Shown here in pieces: positions 1 through 8,800 of a stretch of 64,000 nucleotides of DNA (positions are counted from its first letter, which is position 1; every line of letters starts with the position of its first letter). Under the pieces are notes generated by a model. It was given only the letters and a program-made list of their open reading frames with translations. It did not search any database and was not told the DNA's origin. A program made the position numbers and the translations under genes. Origin of the DNA: JAIEPW01 sp964471915 (lineage in GTDB: Bacteria; Acidobacteriota; Terriglobia; Bryobacterales; Bryobacteraceae); NCBI GenBank assembly GCA_964471915.1, contig CAYYID010000001.1, forward strand, positions 1 through 64,000, written 5' to 3'.

Positions 1-144
1 TCCGTAGTGCTCGGAATACTGCTTCAGCAGTCCGAGGTATACCCGGCGGTCGGCCAGGGAGTAGAAGACGTCGCGCCGCGCGTTGCCGCGCTGCGTAACG
101 TGATGCAAGCATTCGGGAACGACGACTCGGGCAAAGCGAGGCAT
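1..144 (-). CDS. REP-associated (Y1_Tnp/RAYT-type) transposase, N-terminal part
   Basis: The minus strand from an ATG at 144 encodes 48 residues running off the left edge: MPRFARVVVP, then HHVTQRGN, then a VF..ADR..YL.LL segment. This is the characteristic start of IS200-like Y1 transposases of the RAYT group, single-strand nucleases that act on REP palindromes. The catalytic tyrosine lies outside the window. A decayed copy of this 5' end and its upstream DNA occurs at 1277-1390. The family call is firm; whether the gene is intact cannot be seen. Confidence 0.8.
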   Translation of the reverse strand, partial: MPRFARVVVPECLHHVTQRGNARRDVFYSLADRRVYLGLLKQYSEHYG

Positions 145-255
145 ACTGCTGCATAGTGCCGCCAACGAGATGAAGCTCTCATGAAATCTGAGAAAGGCCC
201 GTCTGTCCCAAAACGCCCCCTTTCCGCTTGTCACAAAGCGCCTGCGTGAGCTGCT

Positions 256-807
256 TCACGGCTGTCCAGGTTCCGCGCAGTCGCGCCCTGCAACGTCCTC
301 AACCCAGGCCTCATCGATTTCGAAGTCCCTCAACTGTTCAGGGAGGTGTTTGTCCTTGGCCATGTATTGTTTGGGAGTGATCTTCCCCTGAACACGGAGT
401 AATTCCAAATAGGCGATCATCCGTTCGTTTTCCGCAAATCTCTCGCTACGCACGACGCTCGCAAGCGATCTAGAGACAAGACAGATGCTCGGTTTATGGT
501 CGAGCCCCAGTGCGCCTAAAGCGCTGATAGATGAGATTTGGACACGCCAGTCTTCGTCACGTTGCAACAGCTCCGAAATCGGTTTAACCGCAATCTCGAG
601 ACGCCAATGCAGTCCAACGGCGCGAACAGCCTCAGCTCGAATATCGGGATCGGCATGGCGAAAGAGTCCGATCACCGCGTCTCCAATATCGGCCGGGAGG
701 CACTCTGCCTTGATCTTTCCAACACGAACCACGGCACGGTGCAGTTCGTTAAGCTCACGGGTTCGAAGGCCATCCCTGATCTCGTTCCACTCTTCGGTTG
801 GTCCCAT
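256..807 (-). CDS. HEAT-repeat protein (183 aa)
   Basis: This is a soluble protein with no signal peptide or membrane segment. Residues about 30-110 show HEAT-like helical pairs, for example ADPDIRAEAVRAVG followed by the DEDWRVQISSISALGALG unit. The C-terminus is charged and lacks recognisable catalytic residues. HEAT proteins usually act as protein-binding scaffolds, and some small ones are immunity proteins; either role here is inference. The ATG at 807 sits 9 bp beyond the stop of a short upstream open segment (817-819), as in a translationally coupled pair. The gene lies just outside the left attachment repeat, so it belongs to the resident chromosome. Confidence 0.7.
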   Translation of the reverse strand: MGPTEEWNEIRDGLRTRELNELHRAVVRVGKIKAECLPADIGDAVIGLFRHADPDIRAEAVRAVGLHWRLEIAVKPISELLQRDEDWRVQISSISALGALGLDHKPSICLVSRSLASVVRSERFAENERMIAYLELLRVQGKITPKQYMAKDKHLPEQLRDFEIDEAWVEDVAGRDCAEPGQP

Positions 808-816
808 GACGTAGTC

Positions 817-950
817 TCAGCGACCTAAAGCAGCGTTGATCATACGCAGATATGTCTGGCCCTTCTGGATCGCTTCTAGGGTCCTTCGGGGACGCTCACC
901 TCCGTCCCGGACTATTCTGATCCGATAGCCCCAGGCCAGCCCCCCAATCA
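817..950 (-). pseudogene. Short open C-terminal fragment upstream of the HEAT gene
   Basis: On the minus strand a reading frame ends with TGA at 817-819 and encodes about 44 residues that look protein-like (GGLAWGYRIRIV, then a QKGQTYLRM segment). No ATG/GTG start precedes it before the tRNA fragment at 1016-1065; a TTG near 950 is possible. It may be the tail of a gene truncated before or during island insertion. I do not recognise it, and it may be chance. Confidence 0.25.
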
Positions 951-1015
951 AGCCTCGCTCAGGTGAGCCCCTTCCGGTTCCTGGGGGACGCTCCGTCCTC
1001 CTCGCCCCCGAGGGT

Positions 1016-1065
1016 TTGGTCGGGGCGGCGTGATTCGAACACGCGACCCCCTGCGCCCAAGGCAG
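1016..1065 (-). repeat. att site: 3' half of tRNA-Pro (direct repeat copy 1)
   Basis: These 50 bp are identical to 46083-46132, in the same orientation. They cover the encoded CCA, discriminator base, acceptor 3' strand, T arm, variable loop and anticodon region of tRNA-Pro, and diverge at the 5' part of the anticodon stem. The tRNA 5' half is absent, so this is not a functional tRNA. The arrangement is the hallmark of a tyrosine-recombinase element inserted into a tRNA 3' end, leaving the displaced fragment at the distal boundary. Confidence 0.9.
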
Positions 1066-1276
1066 ATCTCGGGGGACACCGCTTGCGTCTTTCCCGCCAA
1101 CGGTTTGGTTTCAGCACGTTGCAGGCGAGCGTGTTGAAGCCTGTGGAGAGATGAGGGAACTGGGAGAAACCGCGTCTACGATATTGACTACACATTGCCG
1201 CGCCCCTCCGAGCTCTGCTGCGGACCTTCGCCCAAACTCGTACTTCGATCTGGACGGAAAACGGGGCTCACGTCAT

Positions 1277-1390
1277 CGGGAACGACGACTCGGGCAAAGC
1301 GCGGCAAGCTGCTGGATAGTGCCGCGAACCAGATGACATTCTCATGAAATCTGAGAAAGACCCGTCTGTCCCAAAACGCCCAAAACGCCG
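1277..1390 (-). pseudogene. Decayed duplicate of RAYT 5' end and leader
   Basis: About 110 bp closely match 115-225, including the segment encoding PRFARVVVP and the leader ending in TCTGTCCCAAAACGCC. The start codon has become a leucine codon (CTT/TTG context) and the frame leaves the transposase sequence after VVVPDD. It is a nonfunctional remnant inside the island, close to its left boundary. Confidence 0.65.
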
Positions 1391-1429
1391 ACTTGTTTGG
1401 CAGTCCTGGCCTGGAATGGGCAGTCAGAA

Positions 1430-1927
1430 TCACAAGTGCAAGCGTAATACTTCTTGTTTCAGATCAAGTAAACGCATCTGAAACGAGGTGCCATTCCAAT
1501 ATATGACACCAAAGCCCCCACCTTCCCATAGCATGCAGATCACGTCACCCTTGAAGCCCGGCATGCTCCGGTAATATTTTCTTTCGATGTCGAGCTCTGA
1601 TGGCGTCCACACTTCCCACCTAGAAGACAAGAACAGCTTGTCGCGCGTCTCCTCCAGGAGCCACTGCTTTCGTGTTCCACCGCAAATCAGCAAGCTCGTC
1701 ATAGGCGCATCTGCGGGTCGGACCCGCACCGCCAAGTCAGGTACCCTGTCAGCGTCAAAGTCTCCTCGAACGTAATACGGATTGATGGTTGTGTCAACCA
1801 CGAGTTTCAAACGACCGCGAGATTGTCTCTCAAGACACTGCTCGATTGCGAGCGGAATGTGCAGGTCATCCTGGTTGCTCTGAAGCGAAAATACGAAGAG
1901 GAACAACAAACTGCTGGCACGCAGCAC
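1430..1927 (-). CDS. Exported small protein, candidate immunity partner of the Rhs toxin
   Basis: 165 aa. The chosen start is GTG at 1927 because a strong AGGAGG lies 5 nt upstream; a longer ATG start at 1957 would overlap the Rhs gene. The N-terminus (RASSLLFLFVFSLQ) is a signal peptide, so the mature protein should be periplasmic or lipid-facing. A single FG-GAP/EF-hand-like calcium loop (GDFDADRVPDLAV) is the only motif. It starts just after the Rhs stop (1930), the position of immunity genes in polymorphic-toxin operons. Export would suit a toxin acting on peptidoglycan. The immunity role is inferred from position and targeting only; the sequence family is unknown to me. Confidence 0.6.
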   Translation of the reverse strand: MLRASSLLFLFVFSLQSNQDDLHIPLAIEQCLERQSRGRLKLVVDTTINPYYVRGDFDADRVPDLAVRVRPADAPMTSLLICGGTRKQWLLEETRDKLFLSSRWEVWTPSELDIERKYYRSMPGFKGDVICMLWEGGGFGVIYWNGTSFQMRLLDLKQEVLRLHL

Positions 1928-1929
1928 AC

Positions 1930-4900
1930 TTACCTCCTGGTTCTGTTCCGCAGCCAATCGGCCTCAGTAGGTTGCGGTTGAAAGTGAATGTGATTCCGGT
2001 GGTTGTTGTGTGTTGTTGCGGAGGTGGTCATGCCACCGAACTGGCCCGGGGAACCGGATATTGCCGTCATCCCATACGCTTGGAACATTTCAACTAGAGT
2101 AGTGTTTCTTGCCTCGTCGGCCTGCTGGGAGGCGTTGGGACCGATCAAGGATCTACCTGACGCGCCGATATACCTCATATCAATTGACCCACCCCGGTGG
2201 CCATTCGGGGCATGGACGAAGTTACCGGCCGCATTACGCCCAGGCATTCCGATCTCCGTCGTGCCGGCAGTGATCGCGAGCTTTGATTCGCCCGGGTAAT
2301 ATGTCCCGTACCAGGCGGCCACGTTATAGAGAATGCTGGCAATGTCGGGGGCTAGATAATTCTCGGGAACAGCTTGAGGCGCGATTTCGAATCGCGCTTC
2401 CGTCTCTGTTGCGACCTGATTTATGTTGACAACGCTGGCTTCGTTCGGTTCGTACACCTGAACATCCCACATCGAACTGCCATACACGACCAAGTTGCCG
2501 TTGACTACGGCGGAGATCCCAGTGAAGCAGGTCGTGCCCGCAGTGCCCGCTTGACACTCCCTGACCCAGGTGTACGGGTTCTGTGCATCACCGGTGTACT
2601 TCCAATCCGCGCCGGTCGGGTCGATCAGCGACAGCGGATTGTTGAGAACGTACACATAGCGGTTCCATCCTTGCGGCATGTTCACCATGCTTTTCATCGA
2701 CGGATCGACACTTAGGAAGCGGGACTGCGTCGCCGCCATGTGCCGGGCTCCGAAGTAATCGAGGCCCGATTCGGCATCGCGAACGTGTCCCGTGAACTGT
2801 TGCTTCGGCGCCCCAGCGCCGTAGCCGAGCGCCGTCGTCCGCCCGTTCGCATCCACGGCGATCGATTCTCCGAAGGGCCAGTAGTCGAAGCGCCGCACGT
2901 CACCGCCGGTGGCGTCGGTAGTCAGCCGGGTGCTCCCGAGCGCGTCCACCGAGAGGTAGCGGGTTCCCGGCGTCGGGGTGTCGTTGCCATACTCGGCCAT
3001 CAGGGCTCCGGAGGCATCATACACGAAGGTGCTGACAGCGGCACTGGGCAGGTCAGCTCTGCAGTCGGCGAGCCGGGTCGGGCACCGAACGGCACGGACC
3101 CTCTGACCGGCGCCGTCATAAGAGTAGATTGCCGAGCCGTTCTGGGCGCTATCGACGGTCCGCACCTGGTTTTCGGCGGTGTAGGCGAGCGTAAACGGCC
3201 CGAAGGAGGTTTGGTTGCCGGCGTTGTCGTAGCTGACCCCCGTCATCTTGTTGTTGCCGGCACTGAACCAGTTCGCATCCTTGGGCGTTTGGGAATGGAT
3301 CGGGATCCCGTTGCTTTGGGTATCGATCACCCACTGGTTTCCCCACCGGTCGTAGTCGTATGTCCGTTGTAGCGTTCCTTCGGTAAAGGACTTAAGGCGC
3401 TGGATGCGGTCGTAGGTGTAGGTTTGAGTTTGACCGACTGGGTAGGTGGTGATCGAGCGGACCGTGCCGTTGTTGTCCGTGGTTCCGTAAGTGTAGGTGA
3501 GTTGCATCCGGTCGGTCCCGTCCTGAGCAGTGCCGGCCCGGAGGTCTGTCAGTTGCAAGCGCGGATTGTAGCGGTAGGTTTCGTAGAGGCCATTTCCGTT
3601 CGCACCGTTACCCTGCCGCAGGCTCTTTACCGCTCCGTGAGCCGCATAGGCAAAGTCCTTGGCGTATGTCGTGGTTCCGGCCGAGAGCTGCGAGGTTCGT
3701 CCCACCGCATCAATCCCGTAGGTCACCGTTCTGCCGGACGGGTACTTGACCGAGGCAACGGTACCGGAGTGGTAGTAGGTGTACTCGAACGCATAGGTAA
3801 CGCCCGCGGTCTGTTGTTCGCTCTTCTTCACCCGGCCCGCGCGGTCGTACTCGGTGATCCGGAAGGTCGTGTTGTCGCTGACCACCGAAGTGAGCCGTCC
3901 GAGCGAGTATGAGTTAGCCGCGTTGCCGTCGTAGTTGTACGTAACGGAAGGCGTTGCAGTATCGCTATAGGTTTTCGTTCGCACCTGATTCCGGGCGTTG
4001 TAGGTCATGGTGGTGGTGAAACGCCCATCCGTTCGCGACGTCGGGTTGCCCTTGTCGTCGTAGGCGATGGTCACCACGCCGCTTTCCGGATTTGTGGACT
4101 GCCAGAGTCTGCCGAGTGAGTCGTAGTCGAAAGTTCTGGTTTGCGTTCCCTGGACGACGCCCGTGAGATTGTCGCGCGCATCGTAAGTGTACGTCGTGGT
4201 CTCGACCGTGCTGGTAGTCTTGCGCTCGTCGATCTGCGACATTCGCCCGAGGATATCCCGTATATAAGTCGTCTCCCGGTCCTTGGCATCCACGACCTTC
4301 GTGGAACGGTTATCGTACGTGGAAGCCAAGAAGCCGGTCTTGGTCGAGTTATTGCCGACGGGCGACGGCGCGTCCACACCGCTGTAGTAACCGGTTTCCT
4401 TCGGCCGGCCCCCCGCATCTTGAGTCTCCAGGGTCCAGCCCATCGTTTCTTCTGTGGTCGCCTCGCTGGCCGTGTTCGCGCGGAACGGATTCGATGTCGC
4501 AACATAGGAATACCCGGCGGTCCGCCGGTAGCGAGTCTCGGTCTTGATTCCGGAGGTTTCGACAGCGCAGCTAGCGGTGCCGCTCTCGATGGTTCTCAGG
4601 AGGCGGATGCGGTCGGCTGGATCGTAGTGAGCGAACGTCTGCACGGACTCGCCGGTCCCGAGAGTCGTCGCTGTCTTGACGCACCGCTGGGCGTCGTCAT
4701 AGGTCGTGGTCGTTACGCGGTTCTCGGTGTCGCTTAGTTGCTCCGTGACCGTCTTCGGGCGCCCCCATCGATCATAGTTCGTGTCAGTGGATACCGTGGC
4801 GCCTGATGCATTGATCCTGGTCTCGGCTTTCTTGACCAAGCCGGTCGAGAAGTCGGTGACGAACGTGTGCACGAGCTGTTCGGTGGTGCCGCTTGCGTCG

Positions 4901-7011
4901 CGGCGCTCCGTGAGAAAGAGGTCCGACACAACGCCGCCACCGGGCGCAGTGACGTCGCCATAGATGTCCTCGGTGACGGTGCTCAGCGGGGAACTGTGCA
5001 GGGTGACCTTCGTGCGGTTTCCGCGGCTCGAATACTCGAAGGTCGTCTTGACGCTATTCGCGTCGGTCAGAGGTGTGGTGGCGGACGCCTTCTTGGACGC
5101 CCACCGGCGCTCGGTCGCGACCAGCCCCCGCGTTGTCGTCGTCGTGCCGTAGTCGAACTCGGTGATCGCCTCGCTATTGACGGTAATCCGCTGCACAGCG
5201 CCGCGGTAACGCGGCACCGCCGGATTCCAGTACGCGAGCGTATTGTCCGTCACGGCTTCCGTACCATCGCCCGCGACCGGAGTCTCGTTGACGCCCGCAA
5301 AATAGAGGTTCGTGGTCGTTCGCAGCGCAGTACTGGACGGGATCGCGGTTGGGGGTCCTTGGTCGCCGCCGCTCCTCGGGATGCTACTGTACGTCACGGC
5401 TGCGTAGTCGGTGGTCGTTCGCAAGTTGCCATTCTTGTCAAAAGTGAACGACCGGACCGTCGTGTCGGTGAGTCCGCCGCCAGAACTCGGCAGCGAACGG
5501 AACTCAGCCCGGACATACGGGTTGGCCGCATCATTGTCAGGATTGAACCAGGGCTTGTTGCGCTGCCACAGTTTCTCCACGACCGAACCGTCCGGATTTC
5601 GCGTGCGATAGACCAACCCCCGCTGCGGGTTGGTCGGGATGTCCTCCGGGAAGAAGCTGTTGCTGGTAACTGCTCCTTCCGGGTTCGTAATCGTCGAACT
5701 CACGGGACTAAACGAATAGGTCCAGGCCTGGGTCTGAGCTACGTTCGCACCATCTTCCTTCGCATCGAATGTTATCGTCTTGCCGAGCACCGGGTTCTTG
5801 GTGAGGATGTTCGGCATTCCTCCCCCGTCGTTGGTGTAAGCGTAAGTCGTCTTGTGGCCAGTGGGTGTCACCACCTCCCGAAGCTCACCCCACCCGTTGC
5901 CGTTGCCCGTCCCCGGCCGGCTGTAGGCGAAAGAGTAGACTTGGCCCGATCCGCCGGCCTCGGCGGCAGGAATGGTAAAGCTCATGACCGAGTCTATGGA
6001 GAACGTTTCACTGCAGGAAGCACCTTCGCTCGTACAGATCCAGGTTTTCAGGCCGGTACTCACGAGAGCACGGTTGATAGTCCACTGGATCCACTCGCCG
6101 TTGAACGTTTGTGCGCGAACGTAGTGCTGGGTTGAGGTTGTCCGCTCCAACTCGACGAAGCGGCCGAAGTCATCCAGCAGACGAGTGATCGGGCTGCCTT
6201 GTTGACATCCGGATGGCGAACTCTGAGGGCAAGTGACGTTCTGAACCAAGATCTTGGCCCCGAAACGATCTTCGATCTTCTCGGTTCGCGCCCCCTTGCC
6301 GGTGACGATCGTGCCGTCGGGCAGATAGACAGCCCACGTTTGTGTGGCCCAATCGTTTGGGGGGTTTGGGGGATCCCCTGAAGCGGTCAACATCACGCGA
6401 ATGAAACTGCCGTCACTCGTGTAGTAGTGAAGAGCCCCCGGCACACCCGCGATCCTCCCGCCGCCGAGGCACCCGTGGAGAAGGCCACTTGGTGCGACGG
6501 CGTAGTAACCCGTGCCGCCGTAGTCCTGAAAGCCTCGCAACCGCAACGTCTTCAGGCTGCCGTCCGGGAGCCGAAGCGAGAGTTTCTGGTTCTTCCACGG
6601 TTCGTTGGCGTTGTCCTGACAGTCGATGACGCCATCGATTGCGGGACGCACTTCCAGATGGAGGCCGTACTCGTAGCCATACTGCCACCCGCCGAACTGG
6701 CTGAACTGGAGACGGTTCTCGAAGATCTTATTGCCGCTCTGCCCGGTAGTTTGAGATTGATAGGTGTCGTAAACGAAAGAACTGTACGTCAGAGCGAATC
6801 CGGCCCCCATGCCAGATGGCGCTGGTTGCAATCCGGCAAGCGGAAAGCGGATGAACACGTTGCCGTTCGAGCTGTTAATCGACTCGAAGTCACCGACGGC
6901 GAACGTGCCTCCGGGGTACACGCCGCGCCGGGCCCGGTTGTCCGGCGCTTGGCCCCAAATGGAAACCGCGAAAACTGTAAGGGAGAAAAGGGTAGCGCTT
7001 TTTTGGAACAC
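1930..7011 (-). CDS. Secreted Rhs/YD-repeat protein with C-terminal LAS-type metallopeptidase
   Basis: 1693 aa. The start is GTG at 7011 with GAGGTG just upstream. Residues 1-20 form a signal peptide (FSLTVFAVSIWGQA). Most of the chain is YD/RHS repeats (many TYDYDRWGN- and YDARDNLTG-like units) that build a hollow shell. The Rhs core ends with the classic FGARHMAAT..SRFLSVDP and NNPLSLIDPTGAD segments near residue 1465. The variable tip after this carries a peptidase signature of the MepA/VanY LAS fold: H1605-x5-D1611 (HRGGSID) and H1674-x-H1676 (NHIH). It probably cleaves peptidoglycan peptides. It is the third gene of a tight operon (8588 to 1430) and is followed by a candidate immunity gene. 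The signal peptide suggests Sec export rather than type VI delivery. Confidence 0.9.
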   Translation of the reverse strand: MFQKSATLFSLTVFAVSIWGQAPDNRARRGVYPGGTFAVGDFESINSSNGNVFIRFPLAGLQPAPSGMGAGFALTYSSFVYDTYQSQTTGQSGNKIFENRLQFSQFGGWQYGYEYGLHLEVRPAIDGVIDCQDNANEPWKNQKLSLRLPDGSLKTLRLRGFQDYGGTGYYAVAPSGLLHGCLGGGRIAGVPGALHYYTSDGSFIRVMLTASGDPPNPPNDWATQTWAVYLPDGTIVTGKGARTEKIEDRFGAKILVQNVTCPQSSPSGCQQGSPITRLLDDFGRFVELERTTSTQHYVRAQTFNGEWIQWTINRALVSTGLKTWICTSEGASCSETFSIDSVMSFTIPAAEAGGSGQVYSFAYSRPGTGNGNGWGELREVVTPTGHKTTYAYTNDGGGMPNILTKNPVLGKTITFDAKEDGANVAQTQAWTYSFSPVSSTITNPEGAVTSNSFFPEDIPTNPQRGLVYRTRNPDGSVVEKLWQRNKPWFNPDNDAANPYVRAEFRSLPSSGGGLTDTTVRSFTFDKNGNLRTTTDYAAVTYSSIPRSGGDQGPPTAIPSSTALRTTTNLYFAGVNETPVAGDGTEAVTDNTLAYWNPAVPRYRGAVQRITVNSEAITEFDYGTTTTTRGLVATERRWASKKASATTPLTDANSVKTTFEYSSRGNRTKVTLHSSPLSTVTEDIYGDVTAPGGGVVSDLFLTERRDASGTTEQLVHTFVTDFSTGLVKKAETRINASGATVSTDTNYDRWGRPKTVTEQLSDTENRVTTTTYDDAQRCVKTATTLGTGESVQTFAHYDPADRIRLLRTIESGTASCAVETSGIKTETRYRRTAGYSYVATSNPFRANTASEATTEETMGWTLETQDAGGRPKETGYYSGVDAPSPVGNNSTKTGFLASTYDNRSTKVVDAKDRETTYIRDILGRMSQIDERKTTSTVETTTYTYDARDNLTGVVQGTQTRTFDYDSLGRLWQSTNPESGVVTIAYDDKGNPTSRTDGRFTTTMTYNARNQVRTKTYSDTATPSVTYNYDGNAANSYSLGRLTSVVSDNTTFRITEYDRAGRVKKSEQQTAGVTYAFEYTYYHSGTVASVKYPSGRTVTYGIDAVGRTSQLSAGTTTYAKDFAYAAHGAVKSLRQGNGANGNGLYETYRYNPRLQLTDLRAGTAQDGTDRMQLTYTYGTTDNNGTVRSITTYPVGQTQTYTYDRIQRLKSFTEGTLQRTYDYDRWGNQWVIDTQSNGIPIHSQTPKDANWFSAGNNKMTGVSYDNAGNQTSFGPFTLAYTAENQVRTVDSAQNGSAIYSYDGAGQRVRAVRCPTRLADCRADLPSAAVSTFVYDASGALMAEYGNDTPTPGTRYLSVDALGSTRLTTDATGGDVRRFDYWPFGESIAVDANGRTTALGYGAGAPKQQFTGHVRDAESGLDYFGARHMAATQSRFLSVDPSMKSMVNMPQGWNRYVYVLNNPLSLIDPTGADWKYTGDAQNPYTWVRECQAGTAGTTCFTGISAVVNGNLVVYGSSMWDVQVYEPNEASVVNINQVATETEARFEIAPQAVPENYLAPDIASILYNVAAWYGTYYPGESKLAITAGTTEIGMPGRNAAGNFVHAPNGHRGGSIDMRYIGASGRSLIGPNASQQADEARNTTLVEMFQAYGMTAISGSPGQFGGMTTSATTHNNHRNHIHFQPQPTEADWLRNRTRR

Positions 7012-7020
7012 GGAGACACC

Positions 7021-7827
7021 TCACGGTTGGCGAAAGAGCGTCAGGTCCGCCTTGGAACCCGTTTCGAACTGATCCAAGTCGAGCCGGAGGACCTCGACAC
7101 CGTTCTCGAACCTCACGATTTGAGCCGGATACGCATCACCGGCAGCGTTCCTTTTCCACGAGCGGAACTCGGTGAGCACTCGTGGCCGGCCCGGCAGGGA
7201 CTGAGCGTTGTACATTACTCGCGCTGGCAAGAGCGTCGTCGAGTCGAGCCCGACGATCTTCTTTTCCGGTAGAGCGACGGCATTGCGCTGCTGGCTCGCT
7301 CCGGGAGTGTAGATTTCGTAGTAATCGAGGAACGGCCCCGTATAGTTGAGAGCCTTACCATCGTCCAGTCGGAACCTGCCTCCCGCGAACGTGATGACGG
7401 TCTCGGTCGCCATACCGTAGAGCAGATTCTCGGGGAGATCGGCGAAGAGGCTTTCGAGCAGCCTCAGTTGCGCTGCAGCCAGCGGACCGGCGGACGAACG
7501 CACATCGGTTCCATCGAAAATTACACTTGTCCGAATAGCGCCGGTTTCTTCGTAACGGAAGACCCCCGGAGGTTGCCACACCACCTGAACGGGGCGTCGT
7601 CCCTTGTCGTCCTGAACGAATCCGGTGTACGTCGCGCGTAACGCGCCCGGCTTCAGTAACCGGCCACCGAGCCGGTCGAACACTGCCTGCATCTGCGTGG
7701 GGAGGCGGCGCGGCGTCACAACGTCCGGCAAAGGCGGCTGCGCAGAAAGAACGTTGGGAACGACAAAGAACAGCGCGAGGCGAAACCAGGTACGTCGTTC
7801 GGGTAAGGCTGCCGAAGAAATCGTCAT
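7021..7827 (-). CDS. Exported LolA-like/sorting-fold protein (268 aa)
   Basis: After an N-terminal signal peptide (LALFFVVPNVLSA) the protein has alternating strands with the cadence of LolA-type lipoprotein-carrier relatives: an early helix (MQAVFDRLGG), YTGFVQDDKGRRPVQVVWQPPG, then FDGTDVR and a late FRSWKRN...YPAQIVRFENG segment. Such acidobacterial proteins often accompany secreted repeat proteins. The ATG overlaps the upstream stop as ATGA, and the Rhs start follows 9 bp after this stop, so it is translationally linked to both. A role in handling or anchoring the Rhs product is inference; the fold call rests on pattern only. Confidence 0.55.
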   Translation of the reverse strand: MTISSAALPERRTWFRLALFFVVPNVLSAQPPLPDVVTPRRLPTQMQAVFDRLGGRLLKPGALRATYTGFVQDDKGRRPVQVVWQPPGVFRYEETGAIRTSVIFDGTDVRSSAGPLAAAQLRLLESLFADLPENLLYGMATETVITFAGGRFRLDDGKALNYTGPFLDYYEIYTPGASQQRNAVALPEKKIVGLDSTTLLPARVMYNAQSLPGRPRVLTEFRSWKRNAAGDAYPAQIVRFENGVEVLRLDLDQFETGSKADLTLFRQP

Positions 7828-8588
7828 TGGACCCTCGCTCTGCCCGTGAATCGCAGAACCTTCTCGGTCTCATTGGGTTGTACACGCAGAACGGCCGCGG
7901 CTCGATCCGGGAGCAAGCGCCGGCCCTGGTCGTCCTCGAAATCGATATCGATGCCCCGCAGGCTCAGGGCGACGTCGCGGTCCTTGGGCACGACAAGCCG
8001 CAGATTGAGGCCCTTGGGGTCCTTGGCCATGACGAGAGCGCGAAGCGGTATCCCCGTGGTGGACACCACCTCGGCTGAGACCGGCGTAGAGAGCAGCGCC
8101 CTTTCTTTGTTCGCAATCGCCAGTTGCGGATCGTCGATGCGGATATGAAGAAAAGCCCCTTGGATGGCCCGCAGATCGACTCGCGCAACCTCGTTGCCTC
8201 TTAGCAGGCGGCTCGCCGGTTGCTGCGTCCAGTGGCAGGCGTCGAGGAGCGGAAGCCCGGGCGCGTCCAAGCAGACCAAGTAGTATCCCGAAACCAGATC
8301 CGGGACGCGATAGTCGCCGTTCTTGTCCGTCGTGACGCGGGCGTACATCGGCGACTTGGCGTCCACCGGCCACCGGCGCACGGTATTGATGATCGCGCCG
8401 GGCAACGGCTTTCCGTCAGGACCCGTAGCGCGGCCGATGATCTCGTTCGGCTTCGTGGGATCGGGAAGGCGCGGCGGCGGAATTGTCGTTCCGGGCGGCG
8501 GAGACGGCGGCAGGGTTGGGGGTATTTGGCCCCATATTATGACCTGCATCACGAGTAAACCGACCAGACACCGACTCGTGGTAGCCAC
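7824..8588 (-). CDS. Exported carboxypeptidase-regulatory-like domain protein
   Basis: 254 aa. The start is GTG at 8588, with GAGGAGG 7 nt upstream; an in-frame ATG at 8615 lacks such a site. It has a signal peptide (CLVGLLVMQVIIWGQ), a proline-rich linker of about 25 residues, then one CarboxypepD_reg beta-sandwich (EIIGRATGPDGKPLPGA ... GDYRVPDLVSGYYLV). The remaining ~140 residues form a second beta-rich domain without catalytic motifs. It is the first gene of the operon leading into the Rhs toxin. The domain usually serves adhesion or folding; a structural role at the cell surface is inferred. Confidence 0.7.
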   Translation of the reverse strand: MATTSRCLVGLLVMQVIIWGQIPPTLPPSPPPGTTIPPPRLPDPTKPNEIIGRATGPDGKPLPGAIINTVRRWPVDAKSPMYARVTTDKNGDYRVPDLVSGYYLVCLDAPGLPLLDACHWTQQPASRLLRGNEVARVDLRAIQGAFLHIRIDDPQLAIANKERALLSTPVSAEVVSTTGIPLRALVMAKDPKGLNLRLVVPKDRDVALSLRGIDIDFEDDQGRRLLPDRAAAVLRVQPNETEKVLRFTGRARVQ

Positions 8589-8800
8589 TTTGCAGCCTCC
8601 TCTACAGGCAATCACTCTGAGAGAAGCCCAATCGTACGAGATTCTGGAAAAAAGTCAATGCCTCCGGCGTCCCATCGATGCAGTATGCTGGCGCATTTGC
8701 GAGAAATGTTCTTGACCATGAACGGGACCTGTGGCACTGTACTCTTCTCGGTGCTGGCACAAACTCCGGGTCATTAGTGGTCCGGAGGGGAGGTTACCTC

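Noticed and set aside
1016..1065. Second tRNA-Pro gene
   Set aside because: Only the 3' half is present; there is no acceptor 5' strand or D arm, so it is an att fragment.
4867..6135. 422-codon open frame inside the Rhs gene on the plus strand
   Set aside because: YD repeats on the minus strand explain this interval; the plus frame is a by-product of codon bias.
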